NCBI GenBank assembly: GCA_965215475.1
Contig: OZ244061.1
Span: 2,480,001 to 2,544,000, forward strand
Source: Bin80 sp965215475
Lineage (GTDB): Bacteria; Bacteroidota; Rhodothermia; Rhodothermales; Bin80
Length of the DNA stretch: 64,000 bases
Direction of reading: 5' to 3'
Shown piece by piece: positions 48,769 to 58,660 of the stretch. Positions within the stretch are counted from its first letter, which is position 1; each line of letters begins with the position of its first letter. The position numbers and the translations under genes are program-made. Below the pieces are notes generated by a model. It was not told the origin of the DNA. It saw nothing but the letters and a program-made list of their open reading frames with translations, and searched no databases.

Positions 48769-49722
48769 CTAGGATTTACGGATTTTATCAAACATCTCTT
48801 GCTGAGGTGTTCCAGGAGGTATGTCGTAGGGGTGTGCTGGTAGTTGGACAGGTTTCAGGACCGGATAGCGGCGGCCAAAGTCGAACAGTTGCGGCTTGCC
48901 ATACGGTTCTTCTCCAATGACCAAAACCGTTGTTCCCTGCTTCAGGATTTTTGCTCCGACGGAGGCGATCCCAATGGATTTGCTGGTCGTTTGCCAAGTA
49001 TCTGCCCAATGATATACCCATTTTGCATCCGCATCAACCAGACGCACACACCCATGACTGAGAGGCCCGCCCGTGGGCATCTCATATTGGTGGACATGCA
49101 TCCCTTTAGCCTGATGAAAATTCATCACCCAGTACATTTCCCATGGTTCGTCTTCGGGGCTTTCTGACGAGATACGATACTCTTCACGCCAATTGAAATT
49201 GTAGCGACCGAAAGGAGTCGGAGTCTCTTTGGGATCACCGGTATTCATGATCCCCCAGCGCATCAATCGTCCATATTCGTAGGCAGCAAATGCCTGAATC
49301 GATTTATCCATGATGAAGAGTTTATCGAACTCTCGACCTCCCGGGTAGTAGCGAGGAAAAGGGGAATACGCTCTGAAGTCCAACTCAAACTCGGTAGGAT
49401 AGATGATCGTATCGCCAATAGCATAGGTTTGCATGAGTCGGCGATTAATCATTTCAACGACCATGGATCGATGGTTGCCTAATCGGGTGTCTCCTCCACC
49501 AATAATGCGATAGAATGCGTTTCGAGCAAGGGCGCTGTTTTCTCGATCATTTTCCATAACGTGATACTTGTAAAATACTTCTGGAACATGATCAAGGCTT
49601 TTAAAGCGCAGATCAAGAAGATCGGCAACCGCATCCTGATCAATATACCCGCCCCCCTGTGCATATGCCAGAGGAACCGCCATGAATGAGATCAACAGCA
49701 AGTAAAAGCGCATGAGAGTCAT
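48769..49722 (-). CDS. L,D-transpeptidase (YkuD family), periplasmic
   Basis: 317 residues with a Sec signal (FYLLLISFMAVPLAYAQ). The YkuD signature is complete: HVHQYEMPTGG followed by LSHGCVRLVDADA with the catalytic cysteine. Makes 3-3 peptidoglycan cross-links or attaches proteins to the wall. Last gene of a minus-strand run with the K+ channel 30 bases upstream. Confidence 0.9.
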   Translation of the reverse strand: MTLMRFYLLLISFMAVPLAYAQGGGYIDQDAVADLLDLRFKSLDHVPEVFYKYHVMENDRENSALARNAFYRIIGGGDTRLGNHRSMVVEMINRRLMQTYAIGDTIIYPTEFELDFRAYSPFPRYYPGGREFDKLFIMDKSIQAFAAYEYGRLMRWGIMNTGDPKETPTPFGRYNFNWREEYRISSESPEDEPWEMYWVMNFHQAKGMHVHQYEMPTGGPLSHGCVRLVDADAKWVYHWADTWQTTSKSIGIASVGAKILKQGTTVLVIGEEPYGKPQLFDFGRRYPVLKPVQLPAHPYDIPPGTPQQEMFDKIRKS

Positions 49723-49752
49723 TGAAGATGTAGATTCTGTCTTACGTAAAAG

Positions 49753-50796
49753 TCAGGCCTGAGGTTTGCACCCCTCTTCCGCAAGCCGCTCAATCATTCC
49801 TATGCTTCCCAGAACGATAAGAATATCTCCCTGTTCGATCAAGTCATCAGGCCTCGGATAGAAATGCATTTTCTGATCTGATTTTTTGATGATTGCAATG
49901 ACAATAGTTTCCCATGATTGTCGAAAATCTGCCTCTCCGAGCTTTTTTCCGTCAAGTATAGAGCCAGCCTCTACAACGATCTGTTCCATGCCCAATCCCA
50001 AGTCCTCAGCCTGAAGAACCTGAGACATGAACTGGTCAACGTGAGGGCGAAGTATCACTTGTGCCATTCGTTCCGCTCCAACCTGTACGGGTGAGATGAC
50101 CTGTGAAGCTCCCGCCTGCAGGATGCGCCGTCGGTTCACGGCATCCGATGCCCGTGCTAAAATAAACAGATTTGGATTCTTTTCCCGAGCAACAAGGGTT
50201 ACATATACATTTTGAGCATCATCAGGAAGCAATGTGATGAGTCCTTTTGCATTTTCAATCCCTGCAGCCAGTAATCCACTGTCATGAGCTGCATCCCCGG
50301 AGACAGCATTAACCCCAGTGTAAACCAACTGCTTGACAAGCGTTTCATCTCGGTCGAGCACGACTAGGGATTTCTTGGCTCTTAGCAGAGATTTGGTGAC
50401 ATCTCGTCCCACACGCCCATACCCACATATGATATAATGATCTTTCATGTTTCTGATTCTATATATTCGGCGTCGATTCCGAATGAGGGTGCCAGCGATG
50501 AGCATTCTTGCCCACCTGTATGTTACGACACCAACTGATCCGATCCCGACGAGTCCAAAAATAATGGTAAAGATTCGTCCCTTATGTGATAGCTCATGAA
50601 CCTCGGTGTACCCAATAGTGGTCAAAGTTATAAACGACATATAGAGTCCATCCATAAGACTCCATTGCTCCAGGAATGAATATCCGATGGTACCAATAGT
50701 CATCCATAAAAACAAAAAGAGGATGCTATATATCACCTCGATTCGCTTTGGCAACCGTTCACGCAAATTTCCGGAACGATCTAATAGGGGTCTCAT
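49753..50796 (-). CDS. Potassium channel with RCK (TrkA-N/TrkA-C) domains
   Basis: 347 residues. Two transmembrane helices flank the pore loop FITLTTIGYTEV; the filter reads TIGYTE rather than TVGYGD. An RCK domain follows (YIICGYGRVGRDVTKSLL, a dinucleotide-binding Rossmann site), then a TrkA-C domain (LDGKKLGEADFRQSW). Ligand-gated K+ conductance is known for the family; the altered filter makes selectivity uncertain. 12 bases after the upstream gene. Confidence 0.9.
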   Translation of the reverse strand: MRPLLDRSGNLRERLPKRIEVIYSILFLFLWMTIGTIGYSFLEQWSLMDGLYMSFITLTTIGYTEVHELSHKGRIFTIIFGLVGIGSVGVVTYRWARMLIAGTLIRNRRRIYRIRNMKDHYIICGYGRVGRDVTKSLLRAKKSLVVLDRDETLVKQLVYTGVNAVSGDAAHDSGLLAAGIENAKGLITLLPDDAQNVYVTLVAREKNPNLFILARASDAVNRRRILQAGASQVISPVQVGAERMAQVILRPHVDQFMSQVLQAEDLGLGMEQIVVEAGSILDGKKLGEADFRQSWETIVIAIIKKSDQKMHFYPRPDDLIEQGDILIVLGSIGMIERLAEEGCKPQA

Positions 50797-50807
50797 GAGA
50801 CTGCCGA

Positions 50808-51320
50808 TTATGCAGTGGTAGGAATTTGAATTATCCGTGCATATATGGAACTGCTCAGTGGGCGTTCAAATTCTCCAGCGCGCAGAGCATTCAGCGTATA
50901 AATCCCCGGATTGAACACGTTAGTTTCTGCAGAGATATCTTTGCTAGCTACCATGGTTCGAAAATGGCTTCTGGAGGCAAATGCAATCTCTCCATGCTCG
51001 GTTCTATAGTAGATGAACATGGCAGGAAGTATTCTACAATGATGATTTTCAGAAATTTTCTCCACAGAGTTGATCAGGCTGTCAATCCCGCATCCACTAA
51101 TCGTGCCTCCGGGAATCTCTCCGGCAATTAGCAAGAATCGATTTGAGTACAGAGCTGCTGAGCTCTGAATACTTCGGCCATGTGAAGTCCATTCTTCGAG
51201 AAAAATCTGGACATCACTAAGGAGGGTTTGCATATTTTCATGAGTTCCCTCGAGAGGGATGACCCAGAGTCTAGCTTCATTAGAGCGGTCGATCAGAATG
51301 GATTCAAGAACGGGGAGCAT
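50808..51320 (-). CDS. Conserved Bacteroidota-type small protein (often misnamed 'ABC transporter ATPase')
   Basis: 170 residues with the pattern ARLWVIPLEG, FLEEWTSHGRSIQSSAALY, NRFLLIAGE and SGCGIDSL. These match a small family I know from Bacteroidota that carries an inherited, probably wrong 'ABC transporter ATPase' label; no Walker motifs are present. Function unknown. Its ATG overlaps the xseB stop (TGATG), so it is translated with xseB. Confidence 0.6.
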   Translation of the reverse strand: MLPVLESILIDRSNEARLWVIPLEGTHENMQTLLSDVQIFLEEWTSHGRSIQSSAALYSNRFLLIAGEIPGGTISGCGIDSLINSVEKISENHHCRILPAMFIYYRTEHGEIAFASRSHFRTMVASKDISAETNVFNPGIYTLNALRAGEFERPLSSSIYARIIQIPTTA

Positions 51321-51580
51321 CAGTCAAGGGGGAAAGATTTACTGGAAATTGAGGCGGGTTTATTTGGGTCAGATTCTAGTTCCTCTCGTAGCTGAGTCAC
51401 ACGCTGCTCTGCAGCATCAAGTCTTGTCAAGCACTCTTTTGCAAGTTGAATCCCCTCTTCGTACTGCTTCAACGAAGATTCCAGTGTATTGCCTCCCTCT
51501 GATAATGCTTTAGCAATAGACTCAATACGCTTCATAAGCGTATCAAGAGATTCTCTGTCTTCAGAGAGTTCGTTTTTCAT
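51320..51580 (-). CDS. xseB: Exodeoxyribonuclease VII small subunit
   Basis: About 86 residues from ATG 51580; an alternative ATG lies at 51610. The XseB core is LESSLKQYEEGIQLAKECLT, a helical pair that binds XseA. Exo VII degrades single-stranded DNA in repair. It is split from xseA by an SDR gene on the other strand and by the YjbQ-like gene. Confidence 0.88.
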   Translation of the reverse strand: MKNELSEDRESLDTLMKRIESIAKALSEGGNTLESSLKQYEEGIQLAKECLTRLDAAEQRVTQLREELESDPNKPASISSKSFPLD

Positions 51581-51640
51581 GGAAATCAGTGAATGGTGTG
51601 GGATATTCACAAATCATTATACACATAAATTAAAATAAGG

Positions 51641-52420
51641 ATGGATTTAGGACTTCAAAAAAAGGTTGCGGTAGTTACAGGGGCTAGTCGGGGGTTAGGA
51701 AAAGCGATTGCAATGCAGCTTGCAGCGGAAGGGTGTCGACTGGTAATCTGTGCTCGCGGGGAAGAAGCATTAATCTCGGCAAAAGAGGAAATTACCCAGT
51801 TATATGATGTACCTGTTCAAGCAATTTCGACGGATTTAACGGTTCCAGGGCAGCCGGACGAGTTGATTAAATCAGCGGTCTCTGAGTACGGGACCGTACA
51901 ACTTCTTGTCAATAATGCAGGTGGGAATCGTCGGGGCAAATTCGCTGACTTATCGGATCAGGACTGGGAGGATATTTTATCCTTGAATTTAAAGATGCAT
52001 TTGCGCTCTAGTCGGGCAGCGATTCCGCACATGCGAGATAGTGGTGGGGGAGCGATTCTGTTTGTGGGATCCATTTTTGGTCGCGAAGCAGGTGGCCCTG
52101 GACTTTCTATTTATAACACTACGAAGTCAGCACTGATGAGTGCCGCAAAGATTATGGCGCTTGAGTTGGCTTCAGATGGGATTCGGGTGAACACATTGGC
52201 TCCTGGGTCGATACGATTTCCAGGGGGATCTTGGGATAAGCGGGTCAAGAGTGATCCCGAAGGTATGAAAATATTTATCGAAGAGAACCTTCCTATCGGA
52301 CGATTCGGGACGGCCGAAGAGATTGGCGATGTGGCTGCATTTCTGCTTTCTGACAGGGCGAGCCTGATTACCGGGGCGTGCCTGAACGTAGATGGGGGAC
52401 AGTCACGGTCATTGATCTAA
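51641..52420 (+). CDS. Short-chain dehydrogenase/reductase (FabG-like)
   Basis: 259 residues of a classical SDR. TGASRGLG binds the cofactor, NNAGG and the catalytic YNTTK (Tyr-x3-Lys) are present, and the C-terminal LSDRASLITGACLNVDGGQS is typical of 3-oxoacyl-ACP reductase-like members. Physiological substrate unknown. Its end overlaps the YjbQ-like gene by four bases on the opposite strand. Confidence 0.88.
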   Translation: MDLGLQKKVAVVTGASRGLGKAIAMQLAAEGCRLVICARGEEALISAKEEITQLYDVPVQAISTDLTVPGQPDELIKSAVSEYGTVQLLVNNAGGNRRGKFADLSDQDWEDILSLNLKMHLRSSRAAIPHMRDSGGGAILFVGSIFGREAGGPGLSIYNTTKSALMSAAKIMALELASDGIRVNTLAPGSIRFPGGSWDKRVKSDPEGMKIFIEENLPIGRFGTAEEIGDVAAFLLSDRASLITGACLNVDGGQSRSLI

Positions 52421-53598
52421 ACGAACTCGAGCAGGCGGACACGCAGTTTTCGTGTATCCGTGTCGGTCTCAGGTCGCCTCCATTGGATCAGTATTGGGCT
52501 TTGATAGGTGCCGGTCATGATGCGCCCCTGAGGTTGCTCATTCTCCGCGTTGATCAGGAAGCGGGCAGTTGCTCCCAAATTCATCCAGCGGGTTTCAAGA
52601 GGAGCTGCTAATCGGTCAATCACAGACTCTAGCAAGGGTAGACGCATACCTAGACGCTCAACCATATATTCAATTGCAGAAACACTTCGGCTGGCGAATT
52701 GAAGACCATCTCGAATCGCAAGGTGCAATTCATACGTGAGCATTTTTCTTGCTTTTTCGGGCAGTTTACGGGGATGGCGTACCAACTCGGAGGCGTGACC
52801 AAGCATATACCTCAGGGGATTTTTGAGTACGTCCGTGATATCTCGTTCAACCAATAACGTCTCGTATTCATTGACCGTAATTCCGGCATTTTTTTCACTC
52901 GGATCCAATTCAAAAGTAATCAGACCACGGTGAATTTTGTGCTTGTTAACAAGAGGTTGTAAATCACTTAGATGTTGACTGAGGTCCAAAGCATACTGCT
53001 CTTTGCGAGGTATTTTTATCGAGAGGGTTTCCTCGTGAACACATTGGGTCTCATTATATCCCACAGCGAGAGTTTTCCGTGATCGAAATGTTCCCTGAAA
53101 TTCTCCATCAAGATCAATAAAGTAGATAGGTTCATTTGGATCAAACTCATAGAGGGCACAACTACACAGCCCCAGACAAATGAAAGCGAGATGGGAGTCA
53201 GCGTTCAGAGGTTCATGTTTTCGCTGTTCGGCGGTCAATTCATCACGAAGTTCCATCCGGTCATGCCAATAAGGTGCACCTTCTGGGAAGAGTCGATGGG
53301 CAGAGCGAACTAGGTAGTCAACTCCTTCTGGCTTATTTCCAAGCTTGGCAGCGAGGGATTGCTCTAGGAACCCAGCGGTAGTATGTAATGAGCACAGAGC
53401 CACCTTTTCGAAAGAAGAAAAGGTGGGGCTGTCAATTTGTCCCAGCTTAGGAGAAACATTTTTGATGTCGAGACGAGATCCAGGAGAAAGATCAAGTGAG
53501 GCAGCTATTGTAGAATGATTGGTACGAATGGAATAAGTCTTTGGTTGGGAAAAAGTAAAGATAAAAAAATATAGAGTATTACGACTAACTAATCGCAA
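52417..53598 (-). CDS. YjbQ (UPF0047)-like domain fused to an unknown C-terminal domain
   Basis: 393 residues. Residues ~25-190 resemble YjbQ/UPF0047: CSLHTTAGFLEQ, LFPEGAPYWHDR, LNADSHLAFICLG and EPIYFIDLDGEF. Single-domain YjbQ proteins are about 140 residues and are linked to weak thiamine phosphate synthase activity. Here ~200 further residues follow, mostly helical, with no recognised motif. The frame overlaps xseA by 10 bases, so the two are translationally linked. The YjbQ call is from pattern only. Confidence 0.55.
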   Translation of the reverse strand: MRLVSRNTLYFFIFTFSQPKTYSIRTNHSTIAASLDLSPGSRLDIKNVSPKLGQIDSPTFSSFEKVALCSLHTTAGFLEQSLAAKLGNKPEGVDYLVRSAHRLFPEGAPYWHDRMELRDELTAEQRKHEPLNADSHLAFICLGLCSCALYEFDPNEPIYFIDLDGEFQGTFRSRKTLAVGYNETQCVHEETLSIKIPRKEQYALDLSQHLSDLQPLVNKHKIHRGLITFELDPSEKNAGITVNEYETLLVERDITDVLKNPLRYMLGHASELVRHPRKLPEKARKMLTYELHLAIRDGLQFASRSVSAIEYMVERLGMRLPLLESVIDRLAAPLETRWMNLGATARFLINAENEQPQGRIMTGTYQSPILIQWRRPETDTDTRKLRVRLLEFV

Positions 53599-54788
53599 AC
53601 AATTACTTCTCGATGTCCGTCAGCGAAGTGAATGGATAGGATGTCATCTTTGTTCAGACCGCGCATAGAACGTACAACTTTCTTATCTCGTTCAACCCGG
53701 GCATATCCCCGTGCTAGGACTTGATGAGGGTTAAGTCCGATGATCTGTTTCTCGAGCAATTCGAGACGATGCCTGTGAGTTATAAGACGGGTATTACATG
53801 CTTCGTAGAGAAGATCTGTTTGTTTTGCAAGGGTCTGCTGAGCATCACGGACATGATTGATCGGCGTATTGAACGTATAGGATCCAGTAATTTGTATGAT
53901 TCGTCTGCGTCTTGACAGAATTTCGTTCTCCAGAGTTTGAACCATCTGTTGTTCATATTCCTGAATTTCCCGGATGAGCATGGACTGATCTGGTACCGCA
54001 GATTGTGCTGCATGTGTCGGCGTAGCGGCACGCAGATCCGCGACAAGGTCTGCAATAGTCGTATCGGTTTCATGTCCCACAGCACTGATGATCGGAATTT
54101 TCGAGTGATAGATGGAGTATGCAACGACTTCTTCATTGAAAGCCCACAGGTCTTCAAGAGAGCCTCCGCCACGTCCGATGATGAGTAGATCGGGCCGTTT
54201 ATGCGGATCAAGCCGATTAAAATCATCAATTGCCGTAGCAATTTCGGGTGCAGCTTTTGGCCCCTGAACGATTACAGGAGCTAAAATTATCTTGCTTAAG
54301 GGGAATCGGTCTTGTAGGATACGAAGCATGTCCTGCAATGCAGCTCCATCTGCAGAAGTAGCGATTCCGATACGCTGAGGAATTCGGGGCAAGGATAGTT
54401 TTATATGCTCGTCAAAGAGACCATCCTGTGTAAGCTTTTCCTTGAGTTGCAGAAAGCGTTGTTGAAGTTCGCCCGTTGTATGACGACGTTCGATTTTTCG
54501 AACATCAAATTGGAGACTGCAGTACTTAGGATATACGGTTGGTGCGCCATAGATCCGTAGCAGATGACCGGGTTCAGGAATAAAATCCACAAGCCGTGCA
54601 CGGCTTTGCCACATCACGCATTTGAGAGAGCAGGACTCATCGGCAATCGTAAAATACCAGTGGCCTCTTCGGGATACATGCTCAGAAAGCTCGCCCTCTA
54701 CACAGTAACTCCCATGATCCTGTACATGTTTGCGCAGGCGTGAGAGATATTCTCCCACAGATATTATAGCGGTCTGTCTACGACTCAT
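53589..54788 (-). CDS. xseA: Exodeoxyribonuclease VII large subunit
   Basis: 399 residues. N-terminal OB-fold (CVEGELSEHVSRRGHWYFTI), then the catalytic domain with IGIATSADGAALQDML, IIGRGGGSLEDLWAFNEE, SAVGHETDTTIADLVADLRA and ATPTHAAQ, then a coiled-coil tail that binds XseB. Intact. Divergent from the phosphatase gene. Confidence 0.96.
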   Translation of the reverse strand: MSRRQTAIISVGEYLSRLRKHVQDHGSYCVEGELSEHVSRRGHWYFTIADESCSLKCVMWQSRARLVDFIPEPGHLLRIYGAPTVYPKYCSLQFDVRKIERRHTTGELQQRFLQLKEKLTQDGLFDEHIKLSLPRIPQRIGIATSADGAALQDMLRILQDRFPLSKIILAPVIVQGPKAAPEIATAIDDFNRLDPHKRPDLLIIGRGGGSLEDLWAFNEEVVAYSIYHSKIPIISAVGHETDTTIADLVADLRAATPTHAAQSAVPDQSMLIREIQEYEQQMVQTLENEILSRRRRIIQITGSYTFNTPINHVRDAQQTLAKQTDLLYEACNTRLITHRHRLELLEKQIIGLNPHQVLARGYARVERDKKVVRSMRGLNKDDILSIHFADGHREVIVCD

Positions 54789-54914
54789 CAGATAATATGG
54801 GGTAAATGCTTGCCGAGATCAAACAATCCTGTAGTTTAGCTACGATCATGGACTGATTTAGAAAGTTAAACGAGTTAGAGTATTCGCTTAATATAAACCA
54901 GAAATAGAAACGGA

Positions 54915-55409
54915 ATGAAGGTTGCCGAACCGAAGCCTCAACGGATCATGTTTGTATGTTTGGGGAATCATTGCAGGAGTCCCTTAGCGCACGGTTATTT
55001 TCAGCATTTACTGAAACAGCATCATTTGGAACATGAGATTGAAGTAACCTCATCGGGGACAAGTGGCTGGCATCTTGGGGAACTCCCAGATCATCGTGTA
55101 TGCAGTGTCGCGGAGAAGCATGGATTTTCACTTCGACACATTCGAGGGCAGAAAATAAAAAAACAAGACCTCGAAAACTATGACCTCATCTTGGTGATGG
55201 ATCGAAACAACTTGAACGATGTTTTGGCATTGGACACGCGGGGCAGCTATACGGATAAAGTGAAGTTGTTGCGGACATTTGATCCAGAATCATCCCAGGA
55301 TGAAGTCCCGGATCCGTATTACTCGGGTATCTTTGAGGAGGTATATCAGATCGTGAGCCAAGCCTGTAATGCGCTTTTGGAAGACATGAAAGTTCGAATA
55401 ACAGAATAA
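54915..55409 (+). CDS. Low-molecular-weight protein-tyrosine phosphatase
   Basis: 164 residues. P-loop CLGNHCRSP with nucleophile C15 and R21 (C-x5-R), and the general acid in VPDPYYSG. Members in bacteria often counter tyrosine kinases of capsule synthesis; no kinase or polysaccharide genes are near. Alone between xseA and a long non-coding region. Confidence 0.92.
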   Translation: MKVAEPKPQRIMFVCLGNHCRSPLAHGYFQHLLKQHHLEHEIEVTSSGTSGWHLGELPDHRVCSVAEKHGFSLRHIRGQKIKKQDLENYDLILVMDRNNLNDVLALDTRGSYTDKVKLLRTFDPESSQDEVPDPYYSGIFEEVYQIVSQACNALLEDMKVRITE

Positions 55410-55894
55410 CCGTCCATGGATTTTTGGATGATTATTTAGGAGTGAATACTTGAAAAGATTTTGAATTAGATCATTCGATTTTTACAGATGCTTCCACTAA
55501 GCAAGTAGCTAGGTATAAAATGAGAGGTTTTGCTTTTGGCAAAATCCACACTCTCTTGCCTATTTTTGTGGTGGAGTCATGATGGAAGCAGCAGAGATAC
55601 GAACAATTCATAGGACATTATCCTGAAAAGTTATCCTGTGATAGAACCAACGAGTTCATGGAAGTCTGTGCAATTTTCATTGGATGTCGCATCTCTCCTT
55701 GGCGTCAGATCGTCTCTTTTGAGTAGATCTTTCCGCACTATTTCTCGCATTATCTCCCCGTATAGCATGAGTTCACCACTGCTTTGTTAAGTGATTGATC
55801 TATGCTGTTTTTGGAGACTGATGGGGAGGTGGGGGTTGGTTTCAGTAGCTCAGTGGATTTCGATTTATTCGGATGAGCAAGTAGGATTGAATAC
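55410..55894. other. Non-coding region
   Basis: About 485 bp. A hairpin-prone stretch around 55526-55570 (GGTTTTGC-TTTTG-GCAAAATCC, then CTTGCCTATTTTT) could end the phosphatase transcript. No gene supported. Confidence 0.35.
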
Positions 55895-58660
55895 TTACTG
55901 TTTTAGCAGCGGTTGTTTTATTTGTTCATAGAGAAGAAAAAGATGTTCAACCCGCTCTCGCTCTGAATCAAATTTTTGGAGACGATACAGTTTATCCACG
56001 GCGAGGTCAAGTTTTTGATGGGCACGACGAAGATGCTTTGGCATCATATCTGGGTCATACAAATGAGACAGTGTTGAGCCTGTGTAAACTGCACGAATAT
56101 CCAGAATCGCTTGGGCTAGAGGGTCAAGTGATGCCATATCTGCGTCTGTGGGTGGCAAGGGAAACGTGTTGTAGACAATCCCGACAGAATACCTGTAATC
56201 GCTCTTCAACCTCCCACCAACAGCCCGCATCCATGCTATGTGCATGGCCGAAGTGAGGAGAGCAAAATCTACGAGGGCTGCATTGGTTAATACTTTTAGG
56301 CTATTACTTGGAACCGCTGGTGGTTCCATCCATCCAATCGGGATGTATTCCCTCCGTTCTGAACTGGTTTCTGGAATCACCAGAAAAGGCGATTCGGGAA
56401 TGACATTTACATGATAGAGACTCGGAGTTTGGGCGAGCTTCTGTGTTGGCTTACTCTTACTGGCTTCTCGATATGCGCGAACTGCAGCCATCCGTTTTCG
56501 AACATGCGGAAGCTCTGCCAGCACATTTGGTGGAGCATCATGCAACGCTAAAATCCAGCGCTTCTTGCCCTGCAGAAATTCACGCGCTCCAACGAACGGC
56601 CGCATGAATGGAGATGAGCCAGGTTCAATTTCTAAAAATTCGTTCCGCTCTTTTTCATTAAAAATATAGTAGCCCTTATCTATGGGTTTTGATCCAATGA
56701 TCATCTTTCCTAATCCATTGATTGGATGGCTCTCTTCCTGTGCTACAATATGCGGATTGATCAGACTGCTGACATCAAATAAGTAAGGGGAAAGCATCGA
56801 ATGATTGCTTTCAAGAGGTTCGCTTTTGATATTGGGGTAGCTGAACAGGCGCTTCTCTACTCGCGCATGTTTCTGATGATCAAGACCAATAATGACCACA
56901 TGTACATGAGCTTTTCCCCGCGCATCTGATCCCCATGCAAAGGTTCGGTGGGCAAATGAAATGTCGACCTTGCATCGCTCAAACAGAATCGGCCATAGCT
57001 GTCCTACCTGCTCCCCTTGTGTGATGGAATTGGTGGATACGAATCCAATTCGCGCTTCCCCTCCAGAACAGATGTATTCGCCTGCCTTGATAAACCACGC
57101 AGTAACATAGTCAAGAGTTCCCCCGCTTTTGCCCAGTGCAGCAACCCGATGCACCTGTGCACGCTGTTCCTTGCTTTGAAATTTCGCCCCTGCGAATGGA
57201 GGATTCCCAAATACAAACGAGCAGTCCTTTGCCACGAGCACATCAGACCAATCTATTTCCAATGCATCTCCGTGAACAATATGAGGTGATGCCTCCAATG
57301 GAATCCGTGTGAATGTCTCACCGAACTCAATGCTCAGGTGATTATTCATAATATGATCCATCATCCACAATGCAGTCTCGGCAATACGAACAGGAAATTC
57401 ACTGATCTCAATTCCGAAAAATTGATCTACATCAATCAGAGAAAGTGTGGATGCTTCAAGATCTCTCTGGCCCTCTTTCCCAAGACTCTTTTGTATTTCT
57501 TTCAAAACCTCCATCTCAAGTAGGCGTAATTCCCGGTATGCAATAATGAGAAAGTTGCCACATCCGCAAGCCGGATCAAAGAATTTCATCTGCCCCAGTT
57601 TCTTCTGAAATCGTCTCAAATCAGGAATCTTTCGGGTATCTTTCCGGGATCGCAAGCGATCAAATTCACCGCACAGATCATTCATAAAGAGCGGTTTAAT
57701 CACTTTCAGGATATTTTTTTCGGTCGTGTAGTGAGCTCCTTGTGCTCGGCGTTCCTGAGGATCCATCACCGACTGAAACAGAGCACCGAAGATGGCGGGA
57801 GAGATATTGGACCAGTCGAACATGCAAGCATCAATTAAGGCCTCACGCATATCCGAGTCAAATGAAGGGATACGAAGCAGCCCCTGGAACAATTCTCCAT
57901 TGGTGTATGGGAATCGGTCAAGATCCTCGTCTAGTGTGCTTGGACGCTGATCTTCTGGCGTATCAAGAATTTGAAATAACTGTGCTAACCAAGGCCCCAT
58001 ATCGGAGCCATCCTCTCCTGTTCGTTCCTCGATGAAGTCAAAGAAAATATCACGAGGTTCAAAGATTCCGGTATCATCCGCAAACAAACAAAATACAATC
58101 CGCACAAGGAGGCGCTCTAGATCATGTCCACGATAACCGGCTTCATGAAGCCGATCATGTAGGCGTCCAACTAACTCAGAGGCTTTGACGTTAGCGGGAT
58201 CCTGATCCCGAAAAGTTCGGCGTTGGACACCAAGAATGAAGCTGAATGCCTCAACATTTTTGTGTAATTCTGCAAGGGTAAAGGAAACCTCTTCCCGTTC
58301 ATCCAAATCGTAAAGATGAAAAGTTTGAAAATCACTCACCAAGATATATTGAGGGCGCTTGCTTTCCGGGAGATTATCAAAGTATTCCCCGGCCTGTTTG
58401 TAGGCTACCTTGAGGTCACGACCCGCACTTTTCTGCTCAACAATCAAAACACCGGGCCAAAAGAGATCCATGAAGCCGGATGAATGATCCAGTTTTGCTA
58501 CGTGTTCCTCATAACGAGCAACGCTACGGCGCCGAACGCCGAAGATTTCAAAGAAGTCGTTATAGAAACTCTGAGTTTCCCCCTTCTCATAGAAGGCCCC
58601 ATTCCAGTCCTTAGAGAATTTGCTCGCCCGGATTCGGATCTCATTCCATGAAAGGCGCAT
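55895..58660 (-). CDS. MmeI-like type IIL restriction-modification enzyme
   Basis: 921 residues, close to the size of MmeI (919). The N-terminal PD-(D/E)xK nuclease has D65 and E75-Q-K77 in LIVEQKSAG. A helical spacer follows, then the adenine methyltransferase with FFDPACGCGNFL (motif I, G-C-G where G-S-G is usual) and GNPPFAG (motif IV, NPPF), and a C-terminal target recognition domain and tail (PPAVPSNSLKVL, IVYNTFPLPP). Family members cut about 20 bases from their site and modify one strand, so no separate methylase is needed. Recognition sequence unknown. Alone, flanked by non-coding DNA. Confidence 0.9.
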   Translation of the reverse strand: MRLSWNEIRIRASKFSKDWNGAFYEKGETQSFYNDFFEIFGVRRRSVARYEEHVAKLDHSSGFMDLFWPGVLIVEQKSAGRDLKVAYKQAGEYFDNLPESKRPQYILVSDFQTFHLYDLDEREEVSFTLAELHKNVEAFSFILGVQRRTFRDQDPANVKASELVGRLHDRLHEAGYRGHDLERLLVRIVFCLFADDTGIFEPRDIFFDFIEERTGEDGSDMGPWLAQLFQILDTPEDQRPSTLDEDLDRFPYTNGELFQGLLRIPSFDSDMREALIDACMFDWSNISPAIFGALFQSVMDPQERRAQGAHYTTEKNILKVIKPLFMNDLCGEFDRLRSRKDTRKIPDLRRFQKKLGQMKFFDPACGCGNFLIIAYRELRLLEMEVLKEIQKSLGKEGQRDLEASTLSLIDVDQFFGIEISEFPVRIAETALWMMDHIMNNHLSIEFGETFTRIPLEASPHIVHGDALEIDWSDVLVAKDCSFVFGNPPFAGAKFQSKEQRAQVHRVAALGKSGGTLDYVTAWFIKAGEYICSGGEARIGFVSTNSITQGEQVGQLWPILFERCKVDISFAHRTFAWGSDARGKAHVHVVIIGLDHQKHARVEKRLFSYPNIKSEPLESNHSMLSPYLFDVSSLINPHIVAQEESHPINGLGKMIIGSKPIDKGYYIFNEKERNEFLEIEPGSSPFMRPFVGAREFLQGKKRWILALHDAPPNVLAELPHVRKRMAAVRAYREASKSKPTQKLAQTPSLYHVNVIPESPFLVIPETSSERREYIPIGWMEPPAVPSNSLKVLTNAALVDFALLTSAMHIAWMRAVGGRLKSDYRYSVGIVYNTFPLPPTDADMASLDPLAQAILDIRAVYTGSTLSHLYDPDMMPKHLRRAHQKLDLAVDKLYRLQKFDSERERVEHLFLLYEQIKQPLLKQ

